64,000 bases of DNA from an uncultured Ruminococcus sp. (GCA_900318825.1 ONMB01000006.1:1-64000), one strand, 5' to 3'. Shown: positions 1 through 10,636, counted from the first letter of the stretch. Numbers and translations are program-made. The notes: a model not told the origin generated them from the sequence alone.

Positions 1-227
<227 letters not shown>

Positions 228-287
228 CTAGCCTCCTTATCATAATGTAGCAACTGCATTTCTCATGCATCTCGCGTATCGCATCGC

Positions 288-1619
288 TTAGCCCAGGAAG
301 CCCTTGTGATGACGCATCATGAGCTGGGACTCGAGCGTTCTTGCGGTCTCGAGCGCGACGCTGACCACGATCAGGATGGAGGTACCGCCCATCGACAGGG
401 AAGCGAGGTTCGGATCGACCCAGGTGATCATGATCGGGAAGATGGCGATGATGCCAAGGAAGATGGCGCCTACCAGGGTGATCTTGGAGAGCACCTTCTG
501 GAGGTAGTCCGAGGTGGGCTTACCGGGGCGGATGCCCGGGATCGCACCGTTGTTCTGACGCAGGCCGTTGGCGATCTCTACCGGGTTATACTGCATCGAA
601 ACGTAGAAGTAGTTGAACGCCACGATGAGGATGAGGTAGAGCACCGCATAGCCGGCGCTGGTGGTCTTGAAGAAATTGATGAAGTGGTAGTAGAACCGCG
701 CACCTGCCGTGGTGTCCTCGGTCAGCACCTCTACCGGCTTCACGAAGAGGCTCAGGGTAGCGGGCAGGGACATGAACGCCATGGCGAAGATGATCGGCAT
801 AACGCCAGACATGCACACCTTGATCGGGATGTGGGTGTTCTGGCCGCCGTACTGTCTGCGTCCGACCACGCGCTTGGCGTACTGTACCGGGACGCGGCGC
901 TCTGCCTCGTTCATGAAGACGATGAAGCCGATCATGAGGACGAAGACGACGAGCACAGCGATGGTGACCCAGAAATACTTCTGCGGGGTGGTCTTGGTCA
1001 GCTCGATGAGCGTGCCGACGTCGGTGGGGAAGCGGGCCAGGATGCCTGCGAACAGGATCATCGAGACGCCGTTGCCGATGCCCTTATCGCTGATGCGGTT
1101 GCCCATCCAAACGACGAACGACGCACCGGCGGTGAAGCAGGCCACGATGACGACAGCAACGAACCAGCCTTCCGCACCGGAGGTGTACTTGACCGCGCCC
1201 ATGCTGTTGCGCATGGTCAGGTAGTACGCGATGGACATGAAGAGCGACAGACCAAGTGCCACATAGGCCATGATCTTGTTGATGACCTTCCGTCCTTCCT
1301 CACCCTCCTCCTGCAGCCTTTCGAGGGGCGGCAGGGCGTAGGTCAGGAGCTGGATGATGATGGATGCGTTGATGTACGGGGTGATGGAGAGGGAGAACAC
1401 GGTCGCCTTCGAGAGGGCGCCACCGGTGAGGATGTTCAGATACTCAAGAAAATTACCGCCGGTCGCGTTCTCGTTGACCCACGTCTGTACGGACGCTAGA
1501 TCCAGGAAGGGAACGGTGATCGCGCTCCCGAGTCTAAAGATGAGGATCATGATGAAGGTGTAGATGAACTTCTTACGAATTTCAGGAACACTCCAAGCGT
1601 TTTTCAGTGTCTGAAACAA
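288..1619 (-). CDS. secY: preprotein translocase subunit SecY
   Basis: Main channel subunit of the Sec translocon in the cytoplasmic membrane. The 443-residue length and about ten hydrophobic segments match the family. Cytosolic loop features such as NGLRQNNGAIPGIRPGKPT near the C-terminal third are typical. The start is taken as TTG at 1619, one base after the rplO stop, because GAGGTG lies about 7 bases upstream and no ATG fits; translation is probably coupled to rplO. The first codons look AT-richer than the rest of the gene. A plus-strand ORF covering most of this region is a shadow. Confidence 0.96.
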   Translation of the reverse strand: MFQTLKNAWSVPEIRKKFIYTFIMILIFRLGSAITVPFLDLASVQTWVNENATGGNFLEYLNILTGGALSKATVFSLSITPYINASIIIQLLTYALPPLERLQEEGEEGRKVINKIMAYVALGLSLFMSIAYYLTMRNSMGAVKYTSGAEGWFVAVVIVACFTAGASFVVWMGNRISDKGIGNGVSMILFAGILARFPTDVGTLIELTKTTPQKYFWVTIAVLVVFVLMIGFIVFMNEAERRVPVQYAKRVVGRRQYGGQNTHIPIKVCMSGVMPIIFAMAFMSLPATLSLFVKPVEVLTEDTTAGARFYYHFINFFKTTSAGYAVLYLILIVAFNYFYVSMQYNPVEIANGLRQNNGAIPGIRPGKPTSDYLQKVLSKITLVGAIFLGIIAIFPIMITWVDPNLASLSMGGTSILIVVSVALETARTLESQLMMRHHKGFLG

Positions 1620-1620
1620 C

Positions 1621-2091
1621 TCACTTCACCTCAGCTTTCTCGCCATCCTTCTCGATATACTTACCGCCGGCGGCCTCGATCTTGGCCTTAGCGGATGCAG
1701 TGAGTTTCGCTACGTCAACAACGAGCGCCTTGGTGAGCTCCCCGTCGCCGAGGATCTTGATGCCGTCCTTCGCAACGGACTTTACGAGGCCCTTCTCGTA
1801 CAGGGTCGCGGCATTGACTGCCTCGCCTGCCTCGAACTTCTCGTTCAGGGCGCTCACGTTGAGTACGGTGTACTCCTTCGCGAAGTGGTTCTTGAAGCCG
1901 CGCTTCGGGATACGGCGTGCGAGGGGCATCTGGCCGCCTTCGAAGCCGATACGAACGCCGCCGCCGGAGCGAGCCTTCTGGCCCTTGTGGCCCTTGCCGG
2001 CGGTCTTGCCGTTGCCGGAGCCGTGGCCTCTGCCGACGCGCTTGGACGGCTTGTTGGAGTCCAGAGCGGGTGTCAGTTCATGAATCTGCAT
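1621..2091 (-). CDS. rplO: 50S ribosomal protein L15
   Basis: Large-subunit assembly protein. The Gly/Lys-rich N-terminal extension (residues 18-45, [20 protein letters not shown]) is the L15 signature that threads into 23S rRNA. At 156 residues it is slightly longer than the usual 145-150. AGGAGGTG sits just upstream of the ATG. It lies between rpmD and secY in standard spc order. Confidence 0.96.
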   Translation of the reverse strand: MQIHELTPALDSNKPSKRVGRGHGSGNGKTAGKGHKGQKARSGGGVRIGFEGGQMPLARRIPKRGFKNHFAKEYTVLNVSALNEKFEAGEAVNAATLYEKGLVKSVAKDGIKILGDGELTKALVVDVAKLTASAKAKIEAAGGKYIEKDGEKAEVK

Positions 2092-2108
2092 GTTCGCACC
2101 TCCTTATC

Positions 2109-2282
2109 TTACGCTTCCTCTACCTTGATCAGGTGAGTGATCTTGTGGATCTTGCCAGCGGTGCCGGCGTTATCCGGCTGCGTGGTCACGTCGCCGATCT
2201 TCTTGAGACCGAGCGAATACGCGGTAGCGATCTGATCCTTCTTGCAGCCAATGAGGCTCTTGACGAGTGTGATCTTCTTCAT
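2109..2282 (-). CDS. rpmD: 50S ribosomal protein L30
   Basis: Small 57-residue protein beginning MKKITLVKSLIGCKKDQIAT and ending KITHLIKVEEA, a typical bacterial L30. The ATG at 2282 has GGAGGG about 10 bases upstream. It sits between rpsE and rplO, its conserved place. Confidence 0.93.
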   Translation of the reverse strand: MKKITLVKSLIGCKKDQIATAYSLGLKKIGDVTTQPDNAGTAGKIHKITHLIKVEEA

Positions 2283-2297
2283 TGCGCTTTGCCCTCC

Positions 2298-2798
2298 TTA
2301 GCCCAGGATCTCTTTCACGGACTTGCCGCGCTTTGCAGCGACCTCCTCCGCGGTGGTGCAGCCGGTCAGGCCAGCGATGGTCGCTCTTACCACGTTGCAG
2401 GGGTTGTTGGAGCGCAGGGACTTCGTTCTGATGTCCTTGATGCCGGCCACCTCGATGACGGCACGGACAGGACCACCGGCGATCACGCCGGTACCGGGAG
2501 CAGCCGGACGCATGAGCACCTCGCCTGCGCCGAACTTGCCTACGATCTCATGAGGGATGGTGGTGCCCTTCAGCGGTACCTTGACCATGTTCTTCTTGGC
2601 GTCCTCGATGCCCTTGCGGATCGCATCCGGCACCTCACCGGACTTGCCCATACCGAAGCCTACCGTGCCGTTGCCGTCGCCGACGACTACCAGTACGGAG
2701 AACTTCATGATACGGCCGCCCTTTACCGTCTTGGAGACTCTGTTGATGTGTACGACTTTCTCGAGATACTCGGTCTCTCTGTTCTCATAGCTTGCCAA
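2298..2798 (-). CDS. rpsE: 30S ribosomal protein S5
   Basis: Small-subunit protein involved in decoding accuracy and mRNA entry. The N-terminal double-stranded-RNA-binding-like domain contains the S5 signature around [20 protein letters not shown], and the C-terminal half has the ATIAGL segment. The start is TTG at 2798 with AAGGAGG 8 bases upstream; the next Met is inside the conserved domain. The length of 166 is normal. Confidence 0.95.
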   Translation of the reverse strand: MASYENRETEYLEKVVHINRVSKTVKGGRIMKFSVLVVVGDGNGTVGFGMGKSGEVPDAIRKGIEDAKKNMVKVPLKGTTIPHEIVGKFGAGEVLMRPAAPGTGVIAGGPVRAVIEVAGIKDIRTKSLRSNNPCNVVRATIAGLTGCTTAEEVAAKRGKSVKEILG

Positions 2799-2817
2799 TC
2801 GTATTCCCTCCTTTTCC

Positions 2818-3177
2818 TTAGAAATTCAGACCGTTCTCACGGGCTGCCTCAGCGAGCGCCTGTACTCTTCCGTGGTACAGATAGCCGCCGCGGTCGAATA
2901 CAACGTCCTTGATGCCCTTCTCGGCAGCGGCCTTTGCGATCAGCTCGCCGACCTTCTTGGCACCCTCAACGTTGCCGCCGTTCACATCCAGATCCTTGGC
3001 AAGGCTCGAAGCGCTCGCCAGGGTCACGCCGTTGACGTCGTCGATGATCTGCGCATAGATGTGCTTGGCGCTGCGGAATACGTTCAGTCTCGGGCACTCG
3101 GGAGTGCCGGAGATCTTTCTGCGAACACGGGCATGTCTTTTCAGGCGTGCCTTGTTGCTATCAAACTTCTTGATCAT
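2818..3177 (-). CDS. rplR: 50S ribosomal protein L18
   Basis: 5S rRNA-binding protein. The basic N-terminus ([20 protein letters not shown]) and the central [13 protein letters not shown] segment are diagnostic. It is 119 residues long and starts at an ATG with a nearby AAGGAGTG-like site. It is the last clearly GC-rich gene before the composition change seen in rplF. Confidence 0.95.
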   Translation of the reverse strand: MIKKFDSNKARLKRHARVRRKISGTPECPRLNVFRSAKHIYAQIIDDVNGVTLASASSLAKDLDVNGGNVEGAKKVGELIAKAAAEKGIKDVVFDRGGYLYHGRVQALAEAARENGLNF

Positions 3178-3195
3178 AGCCTTTCACTCCTTACC

Positions 3196-3717
3196 TTACT
3201 TCTTGCCCTTACCGGCCTTGCCTTCCTTGCGGATGATACGCTCGCCCTCATATTTGATGCCCTTGCCCTTATACGGCTCGGGAGGACGCTTCTCGCGTAC
3301 TTCAGCAGCAAACTGACCTACTGCCTGCTTGTCGATACCGCTGATAACCAGCTTGTTAGGCTGAGGAACGTCTATCTTGATAGAAGCTGTTTCCTCAAGG
3401 ATAACGGGGTGAGAGAAGCCAAGGCTGAGTGTTACCTTGTTGCCGCTCTTTGCTGCACGGTAGCCGACACCCTCGATCTCGAGAGTCTTTGAATATCCGT
3501 TTGTTACACCCTCGACCATGTTAGCGATGAGTGTTCTTGTAAGACCGTGAAGTGGTCTTGTTACAGTGATTACGCCAGCTTCGATCTCGATGCCGAGCTC
3601 TGTGCTGAACTGTCTTGTAAGCTCGCCCTTAGGTCCCTTTACTGTGATGAGATTGTTATCGTTCTTTACCTCTACACCTGCGGGAACTGTGATGGGCATT
3701 CTGCCGATTCTTGACAT
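3196..3717 (-). CDS. rplF: 50S ribosomal protein L6
   Basis: Binds 23S rRNA near the factor-binding site. The N-terminus [14 protein letters not shown] and the C-terminal [14 protein letters not shown] signature are both intact, and 173 residues is close to the usual 178. Odd feature: the C-terminal coding part (about 3196-3300) has the GC-rich codon choice of rplR to secY, while the N-terminal part has the more AT-rich choice of the rest of the operon. The reading frame is unbroken across the change. Confidence 0.96.
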   Translation of the reverse strand: MSRIGRMPITVPAGVEVKNDNNLITVKGPKGELTRQFSTELGIEIEAGVITVTRPLHGLTRTLIANMVEGVTNGYSKTLEIEGVGYRAAKSGNKVTLSLGFSHPVILEETASIKIDVPQPNKLVISGIDKQAVGQFAAEVREKRPPEPYKGKGIKYEGERIIRKEGKAGKGKK

Positions 3718-3731
3718 AATGTAGTTCCTCC

Positions 3732-4130
3732 TTACCAGATGTATGCGAGAACTTCGCCGCCGACATTAAGCTCTCTTGCCTTCTTGTCGGTAACGATTCC
3801 CTTTGAAGTGGAAACGATTGCGATGCCGAGGCCCTTACGAACCTTGGGCATATCTGCGCAGCTTGAATAGATACGCAGACCGGGCTTTGAAACTCTTCTG
3901 AGTCCAGTTATAACAGGTGACTTGTTGTCGCCGTATTTAAGCGTGATCCTGATAACGCCCTGCTTTCCGTCCTCGATGAGCTGGAAGCCCTTCACATAAC
4001 CCTCATCTACGAGGATCTGAGTGATGTCCTTCTTAACTCTTGAAGCGGGAACGTCAACTGTGGCGTGCTTAGCAGTATTCGCATTACGAATTCTTGTTAA
4101 AAGATCAGCTATTGTATCAGTGATTTGCAT
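3732..4130 (-). CDS. rpsH: 30S ribosomal protein S8
   Basis: Central-domain assembly protein of the 30S subunit. The start [18 protein letters not shown] and the C-terminal [14 protein letters not shown] signature are clear. The length of 132 is standard. It lies between rpsZ and rplF as expected. Confidence 0.96.
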   Translation of the reverse strand: MQITDTIADLLTRIRNANTAKHATVDVPASRVKKDITQILVDEGYVKGFQLIEDGKQGVIRITLKYGDNKSPVITGLRRVSKPGLRIYSSCADMPKVRKGLGIAIVSTSKGIVTDKKARELNVGGEVLAYIW

Positions 4131-4154
4131 ACCGAGTGACCTCCTTATAGTATT

Positions 4155-4340
4155 TTACCAGCTTGCTTTCTTAACTCCGGGGATCTGACCGTCATGAGCA
4201 AGCTCTCTGAAGCAGATACGGCAGATGCCGAACTTTCTGAGATATGCGTGCGGTCTGCCGCAGATCTTACATCTGTTGTAAGCTCTTGTGGAATACTTGG
4301 GAGTTCTCTGCTGCTTATTGATCATTGCCTTCTTAGCCAT
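4155..4340 (-). CDS. rpsZ: 30S ribosomal protein S14, zinc-binding type Z
   Basis: Short 61-residue S14 with two CxxC pairs (CKIC and CRIC, spaced by 12 residues), the zinc-ribbon form found in Firmicutes. The sequence ends [10 protein letters not shown] as in other type Z proteins. It lies between rplE and rpsH. Confidence 0.96.
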   Translation of the reverse strand: MAKKAMINKQQRTPKYSTRAYNRCKICGRPHAYLRKFGICRICFRELAHDGQIPGVKKASW

Positions 4341-4355
4341 TGTAAATCCTCCCTA

Positions 4356-4895
4356 TTACTTGATGAACGGAGCGCCCATAAGTGACAGGAGCTCTTTAGC
4401 CTCTTCATCAGTATTTGCTGTTGTGATGAAGTTGATATCCATACCTCTTACCTTGTCGATCTTATCGTATTCGATCTCAGGGAAGATGAGCTGTTCCTTG
4501 ATACCGGTAGAGTAGTTGCCCTTGCCGTCGAAGGAATTTGCGCTGATGCCTCTGAAGTCACGAACACGGGGGAACGCAACGTTGAAGAGCTTGTCAACGA
4601 ATTCATACATCTTCTCAGCTCTGAGTGTTACCTTAACACCGATAGGCATACCTTCACGGAGCTTGAAGTTAGCTACTGACTTCTTTGCGCGGCAGATAAC
4701 AGGCTTCTGACCTGTGATAGCTGCGAGGTCTGTCATGATAGCGTCTATAACCTTTGCATTGTCCTTAGCTTCGCCAGCGCCGACATTGATAACGACCTTT
4801 TCGAGCTTCGGGATCTGCATAACGCTCTTGTATCCGAATTTCTTCATCATAGCGGGAGCAACGTCACTAACATAAAAATCTCTTAATCTTGCCAT
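4356..4895 (-). CDS. rplE: 50S ribosomal protein L5
   Basis: Central-protuberance protein that contacts 5S rRNA and P-site tRNA. The [16 protein letters not shown] and [19 protein letters not shown] segments are conserved family landmarks. The length of 179 is normal. Confidence 0.96.
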   Translation of the reverse strand: MARLRDFYVSDVAPAMMKKFGYKSVMQIPKLEKVVINVGAGEAKDNAKVIDAIMTDLAAITGQKPVICRAKKSVANFKLREGMPIGVKVTLRAEKMYEFVDKLFNVAFPRVRDFRGISANSFDGKGNYSTGIKEQLIFPEIEYDKIDKVRGMDINFITTANTDEEAKELLSLMGAPFIK

Positions 4896-4912
4896 TGTCG
4901 TTCTCCTTTACA

Positions 4913-5254
4913 TTATTCAAAAGACTTTCCGCACTTCTTGCAAACGCGGAGCTTCTTACCGTCTTCGATCACATGACCAACTCTTGTGGGCTTGCCGCAC
5001 TTGGGGCAAACGAGCTGTACCTTTGCAGCGTAAACAGGAGCCTCTGTCTTGATGATGCCGCCCTGCTCGCCCATTCTTCTGGGCTTAACGTGCTTTGTGA
5101 TCATATTGATGCCCTCAACGATGACTTTGCCTTCCTTGGGGCTTACTTCTACGACCTTGCCGGTCTTTCTGTCGTTCTTGCCAGTGTACTTATCCTCATA
5201 CTTACCTGTGAGAAGGATAACAGTGTCACCGGTTTTTACGTGTACTTTACTCAT
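4913..5254 (-). CDS. rplX: 50S ribosomal protein L24
   Basis: Early 50S assembly protein with an N-terminal KOW motif (residues 5-40, VKTGDTVILLTGKYEDKYTG). The C-terminal part carries two CxxC pairs (CPKCGKPT and CKKCGKSF), suggesting a zinc-stabilised tail as in many Clostridia. Its place between rplN and rplE is conserved. Confidence 0.95.
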   Translation of the reverse strand: MSKVHVKTGDTVILLTGKYEDKYTGKNDRKTGKVVEVSPKEGKVIVEGINMITKHVKPRRMGEQGGIIKTEAPVYAAKVQLVCPKCGKPTRVGHVIEDGKKLRVCKKCGKSFE

Positions 5255-5272
5255 AATCGAATGACACCTCCA

Positions 5273-5641
5273 TTAAAGAACTTCCGGTGCGAGGCTGAGG
5301 ATCTTGGTATACTCCTTTTCACGGAGCTCCTTAGCAACCGGTCCGAAGATACGAGTACCCTTGGGGTTCTTGTCTTCCTTAATAATAACAGCAGCGTTCT
5401 CATCGAAGCGGATATATGTTCCGTCTTCTCTTCTGAGACCCTTAGCTGAACGAACGATAACTGCCTTTACAACATCGCCCTTCTTTACAACGCCTCCGGG
5501 TGTTGCTTTCTTTACTGAAGCAACCACAACGTCACCGATATTTGCATATCTGCGGCGTGTTCCTCCCAGAACTCTGATACACATAAGCTCCTTTGCGCCT
5601 GTGTTATCAGCGACTTTAAGATAAGTCTGCATCTGTATCAC
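5273..5641 (-). CDS. rplN: 50S ribosomal protein L14
   Basis: Intersubunit-bridge protein of 122 residues, beginning [20 protein letters not shown] and ending ILSLAPEVL. It is highly conserved and has the expected neighbours rpsQ and rplX. Confidence 0.96.
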   Translation of the reverse strand: MIQMQTYLKVADNTGAKELMCIRVLGGTRRRYANIGDVVVASVKKATPGGVVKKGDVVKAVIVRSAKGLRREDGTYIRFDENAAVIIKEDKNPKGTRIFGPVAKELREKEYTKILSLAPEVL

Positions 5642-5681
5642 AGCGAGTTCCTCCTTTCAAGCATAAAGCTTCTATCAAAAA

Positions 5682-5942
5682 TTACTTAGCCTTTTCAATT
5701 ATTGTTGTTACACGCCATCTCTTATCCTTGGAAAGCGGACGTGTTTCCATAACCTCAACGCGGTCGCCGATCCTGCACTCATTGTTCTCATCGTGAGCCT
5801 TGAGCTTAACGGTGCGCTTGATGATCTTCTTATAAAGCGGGTGTTTAACGTTATCAACGATAGCAACTACGACGGTCTTATCCATCTTATCGCTTACAAC
5901 CTTACCGACTCTTGTTTTTCTAAGGTTTCTCTCAGTAGACAT
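5682..5942 (-). CDS. rpsQ: 30S ribosomal protein S17
   Basis: OB-fold 16S rRNA-binding protein of 86 residues. The [16 protein letters not shown] segment and the C-terminal [13 protein letters not shown] signature are clear. It lies between rpmC and rplN. Confidence 0.95.
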   Translation of the reverse strand: MSTERNLRKTRVGKVVSDKMDKTVVVAIVDNVKHPLYKKIIKRTVKLKAHDENNECRIGDRVEVMETRPLSKDKRWRVTTIIEKAK

Positions 5943-5961
5943 TAGCTAAATCCTCCCTTTC

Positions 5962-6162
5962 TTACTGCTCAGCGCTGAGCTCTGCCTCACGCAGAGTTGT
6001 CTTGATGCGGGCAATATCCTTCTTTACAGCCTTAAGACGAGCTGTGTTATCAAGCTGATTTATAGCATTCTGAAAGCGGAGCGCAAAAAGCTCTTCCTTC
6101 AGGCTGACGAGCTTCTCGTTGAGCTCATCAACTGATAATTCTCTGATCTCTGATGCCTTCAT
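5962..6162 (-). CDS. rpmC: 50S ribosomal protein L29
   Basis: Two-helix protein of 66 residues at the exit-tunnel rim. The [18 protein letters not shown] start and [17 protein letters not shown] segment are typical. Its ATG overlaps the rplP stop by one base (TAATG), so translation is coupled. Confidence 0.94.
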   Translation of the reverse strand: MKASEIRELSVDELNEKLVSLKEELFALRFQNAINQLDNTARLKAVKKDIARIKTTLREAELSAEQ

Positions 6163-6587
6163 TACTGCTCCACCTCCTGCTCTGCCTTAGTAACGAACTT
6201 GCACTTGATAGGTAACTTGTGCATAGCGAGACGCATAGCTTCTCTTGCAGTTTCTTCAGCAACGCCCTTGATCTCGAAGAGAACTCTGCCGGGCTTTACT
6301 ACTGCTACCCAGTACTCAGGTGAACCCTTACCGGAACCCATTCGTGTTTCAGCGGGCTTCTCTGTGATAGGCTTGTCGGGGAAGATCTTGATCCAAACCT
6401 GACCGCCTCTCTTGATGTAACGAGTCATAGCGATACGGGCAGACTCGATCTGGTTGGAAGTGATCCAAGCGGGCTCGAGAGCCTGGAGACCGTAATCACC
6501 GTAAGTTACCTTGTTTCCTCTGTATGCCTTACCCTTCAGACGTCCTCTGTGGACTCTGCGGTACTTAACTCTCTTTGGAAGCAGCAT
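6162..6587 (-). CDS. rplP: 50S ribosomal protein L16
   Basis: A-site tRNA-binding region protein. The N-terminus [19 protein letters not shown] and the [18 protein letters not shown] signature are standard. It is 141 residues long. It overlaps rpsC upstream and rpmC downstream by one base each (TAATG junctions). Confidence 0.96.
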   Translation of the reverse strand: MLLPKRVKYRRVHRGRLKGKAYRGNKVTYGDYGLQALEPAWITSNQIESARIAMTRYIKRGGQVWIKIFPDKPITEKPAETRMGSGKGSPEYWVAVVKPGRVLFEIKGVAEETAREAMRLAMHKLPIKCKFVTKAEQEVEQ

Positions 6588-7378
6588 TACTGGTTACCTC
6601 CTTCTCTTTTAGCGTCGCGGTTGAAGTTTCTGCCGTTTCCGCCGCGTCTGTTGCCGTCGCGTCTGTCGTCACGGCGACGTCTGTCATTATTTCTGGAATC
6701 GTTCTTTCTCTCGAGCTTTTCTCTCTGAGCAGCAGCCTTAGCAGCATCGCCCTTGAGAACTTCGCCCTTGTAGATCCAAACCTTTACGCCGATCTTTCCG
6801 TATGTTGTATCAGCCTCAGCGAAACCGTAGTCGATATCAGCACGGATAGTCTGGAGCGGGATCGTACCCTCGTGGTAGCTCTCGCTTCTTGCGATCTCAG
6901 CACCGGCAAGACGACCGGAAACCTTGACCTTGATACCCTTTGCGCCGAGACGCATTGTTCTGCCGATAGACTGCTTCATAGCTCTTCTGAAAGATACTCT
7001 GTTCTCAAGGTCGAGAGCGATCTTCTCAGCTACGAGCTGGCTGTCCATATCGGGCTGCTTAACTTCGATGATGTTTACGAAAACCTGCTTCTTCATCATA
7101 GCCTCGAGCTGTGCTCTCAGCTTTTCGATCTCTGCGCCCTGTCTGCCGATAACGATACCGGGCTTAGCGCAGTGGATGTGGATTCTTACCTTATCGGCAA
7201 AACGCTCGATCTCAATTCTGGGAACACCCGCAGCATATAAGCTCTTCTTAATGAAGTTACGAACGTTGTAGTCCTCAACGAGAGTATCGCCGAAGTCTGC
7301 CTTGTTGGCATACCAGCGTGAATCCCAATCTTTTATAACGCCGACACGGAGTCCGTGCGGATTAACTTTCTGGCCCAT
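6587..7378 (-). CDS. rpsC: 30S ribosomal protein S3
   Basis: mRNA entry-channel protein with a KH domain (residues about 40-110, containing the [11 protein letters not shown] loop) and a C-terminal S3 domain. At 263 residues it is longer than the usual 220 because of a low-complexity Arg/Asn/Gly tail ([19 protein letters not shown]), probably disordered and RNA-binding. Similar charged tails occur in related Clostridia. Confidence 0.95.
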   Translation of the reverse strand: MGQKVNPHGLRVGVIKDWDSRWYANKADFGDTLVEDYNVRNFIKKSLYAAGVPRIEIERFADKVRIHIHCAKPGIVIGRQGAEIEKLRAQLEAMMKKQVFVNIIEVKQPDMDSQLVAEKIALDLENRVSFRRAMKQSIGRTMRLGAKGIKVKVSGRLAGAEIARSESYHEGTIPLQTIRADIDYGFAEADTTYGKIGVKVWIYKGEVLKGDAAKAAAQREKLERKNDSRNNDRRRRDDRRDGNRRGGNGRNFNRDAKREGGNQ

Positions 7379-7397
7379 TATTCAAACCTCCTTGGGA

Positions 7398-7733
7398 TTA
7401 TTCTTTTTCTTTAAGAACAACTGTGATGTGTGATGTTCTCTTTAAAATTCTGAATGCTCTGCCCTGTGCTCTCGGCATGATCCTCTTCATTATAGGACCG
7501 GGAGTTACGAAGCACTCTGCAACGTAAAGGTCATCCCTGTTCATGCTGAAGTTGTTCTCAGCATTTGCCTGAGCGGACTTTACCAGCTTTGAAACGATAG
7601 GACTTGCAGCCTTAGGAGTAAGATCTAAAGTAGCCAAAGCTATGTCAACAGGCTTGTTTCTGATCAGATCCAGAACGATCTGCACCTTTCTGGGTGATAT
7701 GCGAGCATTTCTCAAATAAGCTCTTGCTTCCAT
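7398..7733 (-). CDS. rplV: 50S ribosomal protein L22
   Basis: Exit-tunnel protein of 111 residues. The [21 protein letters not shown] start and the beta-hairpin segment [18 protein letters not shown] are characteristic. It is positioned between rpsS and rpsC. Confidence 0.96.
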   Translation of the reverse strand: MEARAYLRNARISPRKVQIVLDLIRNKPVDIALATLDLTPKAASPIVSKLVKSAQANAENNFSMNRDDLYVAECFVTPGPIMKRIMPRAQGRAFRILKRTSHITVVLKEKE

Positions 7734-7751
7734 TTCAGCTCCTCCTTCCGC

Positions 7752-8036
7752 TTATTTCTTACCGTTATTGGATGTCTTGGAGCCTGCGTGGCCCTTATAG
7801 GTTCTTGTAGGTGCGAACTCACCGAGCTTGTGACCTACCATATCCTCTGTTACATATACCGGAACGTGCTTGCGTCCGTCGTGTACAGCGAATGTATGAC
7901 CAACGAAGTCAGGGAATATTGTTGAAGAACGGCTCCATGTCTTGAGAACCTTCTTCTCGCCTGCCTCGTTCATAGCAACGACCCTCTTCAGGAGAACTTC
8001 CTGGACATAAGGTCCCTTTTTGATGCTTCTGCTCAT
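7752..8036 (-). CDS. rpsS: 30S ribosomal protein S19
   Basis: 30S head protein of 94 residues: [19 protein letters not shown] start and the [19 protein letters not shown] signature. It follows rplB, as conserved. Confidence 0.96.
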   Translation of the reverse strand: MSRSIKKGPYVQEVLLKRVVAMNEAGEKKVLKTWSRSSTIFPDFVGHTFAVHDGRKHVPVYVTEDMVGHKLGEFAPTRTYKGHAGSKTSNNGKK

Positions 8037-8057
8037 TTAACAGTTCCTCCTTTCAGA

Positions 8058-8891
8058 TTACTTGCCGTTGCGGCGCTTTACGATGAACTTATCGGTTCTG
8101 TGGTGCTTCTTACGAGTCTTATAACCGAGAGCGGGCTTGCCCCAAGGGGTAACAGGTCCGGGACGGCCGACAGGTGACTTACCTTCACCACCACCGTGGG
8201 GGTGATCGCAGGGGTTCATAACTGAACCGCGGACAGTAGGTCTCCAGCCCATGTTGCGGACTCTACCAGCTTTACCGTAGTTAACGTTCTCGTGGTCGAT
8301 GTTTGAAACCTGACCGATAGCAGCCTTGCAGCCGATCGGAACTTTTCTCATCTCGCCGGAAGGAAGTCTGATAAGAGCATATGCGCCTTCCTTACCCATA
8401 AGCTGTGCCTGGTTACCAGCACTTCTTACGAGCTGAGCGCCCTTGCCGGGATAAAGCTCGATAGCGTGGATAAATGTACCAACCGGGATATCCTCGAGCT
8501 TGAGTGCGTTACCGGGCTTGATATCAGCCTCTGTACCGGACTCGATCTTATCGCCGACCTTTAAGCCGTTGGGAGCGAGGATGTATCTCTTCTCGCCGTC
8601 CTCGTACTCAACGAGAGCGATGAATGCGCTTCTGTTCGGATCGTACTCAAGAGTCTTAACGACAGCGATCATGTTGTCCTTATCTCTCTTGAAGTCGATT
8701 ACACGATACTTTCTTCTGTTTCCGCCGCCTCTGTGACGAACGGTGATTCTGCCGTAGCTGTTTCTTCCCGACTTCTTCTTAAGGGGTTCGAGAAGGCTCT
8801 TCTCCGGCTCTACCTTTGACAGCACCGAGTAGTCAGTAACAGTCATCTGACGTCTCGAAGGTGTCGTAGGCTTATAAGTCTTTATAGCCAT
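8058..8891 (-). CDS. rplB: 50S ribosomal protein L2
   Basis: Peptidyl-transferase-centre protein of 277 residues. The C-terminal signature [16 protein letters not shown], which holds the conserved histidine near the catalytic centre, is intact. The spacer up to rplW (8892-8960) holds a small GGGAG/CTCCC stem near 8932 but no other recognised signal. Confidence 0.97.
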   Translation of the reverse strand: MAIKTYKPTTPSRRQMTVTDYSVLSKVEPEKSLLEPLKKKSGRNSYGRITVRHRGGGNRRKYRVIDFKRDKDNMIAVVKTLEYDPNRSAFIALVEYEDGEKRYILAPNGLKVGDKIESGTEADIKPGNALKLEDIPVGTFIHAIELYPGKGAQLVRSAGNQAQLMGKEGAYALIRLPSGEMRKVPIGCKAAIGQVSNIDHENVNYGKAGRVRNMGWRPTVRGSVMNPCDHPHGGGEGKSPVGRPGPVTPWGKPALGYKTRKKHHRTDKFIVKRRNGK

Positions 8892-8960
8892 TTCTTTATT
8901 CTCCTTTAATGCGTTTTTCGCGGGAGCATTACTCCCATACCTTATCCGATGCGGCTGTTA

Positions 8961-9254
8961 TCAAACCATGCCCTCGAAGAACTCGATAGCGTTTGAATCC
9001 TCTGTAAGATTGATGATAGCCTTTTTCCAATCGGATGTCTTACCAACGTATCTGCCAACTCTCTTTGTCTTGCCGTTGCAGTTGAGAGTGTTTACCTTAG
9101 CGACCTTTACGTTGAAGAGCTGCTCAACAGCCTTCTTGATCTCTGTCTTGTTAGCGTCGGTAGCAACCTTAAAGGTGTACTTTCCAGCCTGAAGTTCGTC
9201 CATAGACTTTTCTGTGATAACGGGCTTGAGGATGATATCCTGAGCTGCTTTCAT
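8961..9254 (-). CDS. rplW: 50S ribosomal protein L23
   Basis: Exit-port protein, the docking site for trigger factor and SRP, 97 residues. The [16 protein letters not shown] start and the [17 protein letters not shown] helix are typical. The ATG shares one base with the rplD stop (TAATG). Confidence 0.95.
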   Translation of the reverse strand: MKAAQDIILKPVITEKSMDELQAGKYTFKVATDANKTEIKKAVEQLFNVKVAKVNTLNCNGKTKRVGRYVGKTSDWKKAIINLTEDSNAIEFFEGMV

Positions 9255-9877
9255 TATGCGTACACCTCCTCGATCTTTCCTACGGCATTCTTAACAACGA
9301 TGAACTTGTCATAGTTGAGGATGTCGTAAACATTAAGAGTGTTTACAGCAGCAGTCTTAACACCGGGGATGTTAGCTGCGCTCTTGATAACTTTATTGTC
9401 TGCCTCAGCAGTAACGATGAGAGCCTTGCCCTCTACGCCGAGTGCCTTGAGCATTTCAACAACAGTCTTTGTCTTGTAGCTGTCGAGTGTGAGAGCGTCA
9501 AGAACGATGAGGTTGTTGTCGATAACCTTAGTAGAAAGTGCTGACTTCATTGCGAGTCTGCGTACCTTCTTGTTAAGTGCGTATCTGTAATCTCTGGGCT
9601 TCGGGCCGAGAGCGATTCCGCCGTGTACCCACTGAGGAGCACGGGTCGAACCCTGTCTTGCATGGCCTGTACCCTTCTGTCTCCAGGGCTTTCTTCCGCC
9701 GCCGCTTACTTCTGTTCTTGTAAGAGTGGACTGTGTACCCTGTCTCTGGTTAGCGAGATAGTTTACTACCATAGCGTGCATAACAGCCTCGTTGGGAGTA
9801 ATTCCGAAAACTGCGTCATTGAGCTCTGTCTCGGAAACCTGCTTACCTGTCATATCAAATACTGAAACTTTAGACAT
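9254..9877 (-). CDS. rplD: 50S ribosomal protein L4
   Basis: Exit-tunnel protein of 207 residues. The tunnel loop with [19 protein letters not shown] is intact. In E. coli L4 also controls its own operon by acting on the S10 leader; whether that applies here is unknown, although this operon does have a leader terminator. Confidence 0.96.
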   Translation of the reverse strand: MSKVSVFDMTGKQVSETELNDAVFGITPNEAVMHAMVVNYLANQRQGTQSTLTRTEVSGGGRKPWRQKGTGHARQGSTRAPQWVHGGIALGPKPRDYRYALNKKVRRLAMKSALSTKVIDNNLIVLDALTLDSYKTKTVVEMLKALGVEGKALIVTAEADNKVIKSAANIPGVKTAAVNTLNVYDILNYDKFIVVKNAVGKIEEVYA

Positions 9878-9894
9878 TTACGCTTCCTCCTTCC

Positions 9895-10527
9895 TTAAGC
9901 CTTTACGCTGTCAACGATATAAACGATACCGCCCTTAGGTCCGGGGATAGCGCCCTTGATAGCGATGAGATTGTTCTCTGCGTCTATTTTAACGATTTCG
10001 AGGTTCTGAACAGTTACCTGCTCTGCGCCCATGTGACCAGCCATGCCCTTGCCCTTATAGATTCTTGAAGGGGATGAGCAAGCACCCATTGATCCAGCCT
10101 GTCTGTGAACAGGGCCTGTACCGTGAGTTTCCTTGAGTCTGTGCTGGTTGTGACGCTTGATAGCGCCTGCGAAGCCCTTACCCTTGCTTGTGCCGACAAC
10201 GTCGATAGCGTCGCCTACTGCAAAAGTATCAGCCTTTACGATGTCGCCAACGTTGAGAGACTCGCAGTCCTCAAGTCTGAACTCCTTGAGAGTTGACTTA
10301 GGAGCAACGTCTACCTTTTCAAAGTGACCTCTCATGGGCTTGTTCATTCTCTGAACCTTAACATCGCCGTAGCCGAGCTGAAGAGCTGCATATCCGTCGT
10401 TCTCAACAGTCTTCTTCTGTACAACAACGCACGGACCGGCTTCTACTACTGTTACAGGAACAACTTTTCCTGTTTCGTCGAAGATCTGAGTCATACCGAT
10501 CTTCTTGCCGATAATACCTTTCTGCAT
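9895..10527 (-). CDS. rplC: 50S ribosomal protein L3
   Basis: Early 50S assembly protein of 210 residues: [20 protein letters not shown] start, and the central loop [22 protein letters not shown] that reaches the peptidyl-transferase centre. It is separated from rpsJ by an unusually structured 109-base spacer. Confidence 0.96.
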   Translation of the reverse strand: MQKGIIGKKIGMTQIFDETGKVVPVTVVEAGPCVVVQKKTVENDGYAALQLGYGDVKVQRMNKPMRGHFEKVDVAPKSTLKEFRLEDCESLNVGDIVKADTFAVGDAIDVVGTSKGKGFAGAIKRHNQHRLKETHGTGPVHRQAGSMGACSSPSRIYKGKGMAGHMGAEQVTVQNLEIVKIDAENNLIAIKGAIPGPKGGIVYIVDSVKA

Positions 10528-10553
10528 ATCGATTTCCTCCTAATAGGTTATTG

Positions 10554-10611
10554 GTTGACAAAGGTTGTCAACATGACCGGCGGTCTACCGCCATTCCGTT
10601 TCCCAAAACGG
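10554..10611. repeat. three tandem perfect stem-loops in the rpsJ-rplC spacer
   Basis: The 109-base spacer between rpsJ and rplC holds three perfect inverted repeats in a row: GTTGACAA/TTGTCAAC (10554-10561 and 10565-10572), GGCGGT/ACCGCC (10579-10592) and CCGTTT/AAACGG (10596-10611). None is followed by a T-run, so they do not look like ordinary terminators. They may be an RNA regulatory or processing site, or a relic of a small palindromic repeat. Confidence 0.6.
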
Positions 10612-10636
10612 TGGTTTCAAGCGTAATATCGGTTAA

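Noticed and set aside
306..1499. 397-codon plus-strand ORF opposite secY
   Set aside because: It lies fully over secY and has a composition expected of an antisense shadow (His/Asp/Glu-rich), with no promoter or Shine-Dalgarno.
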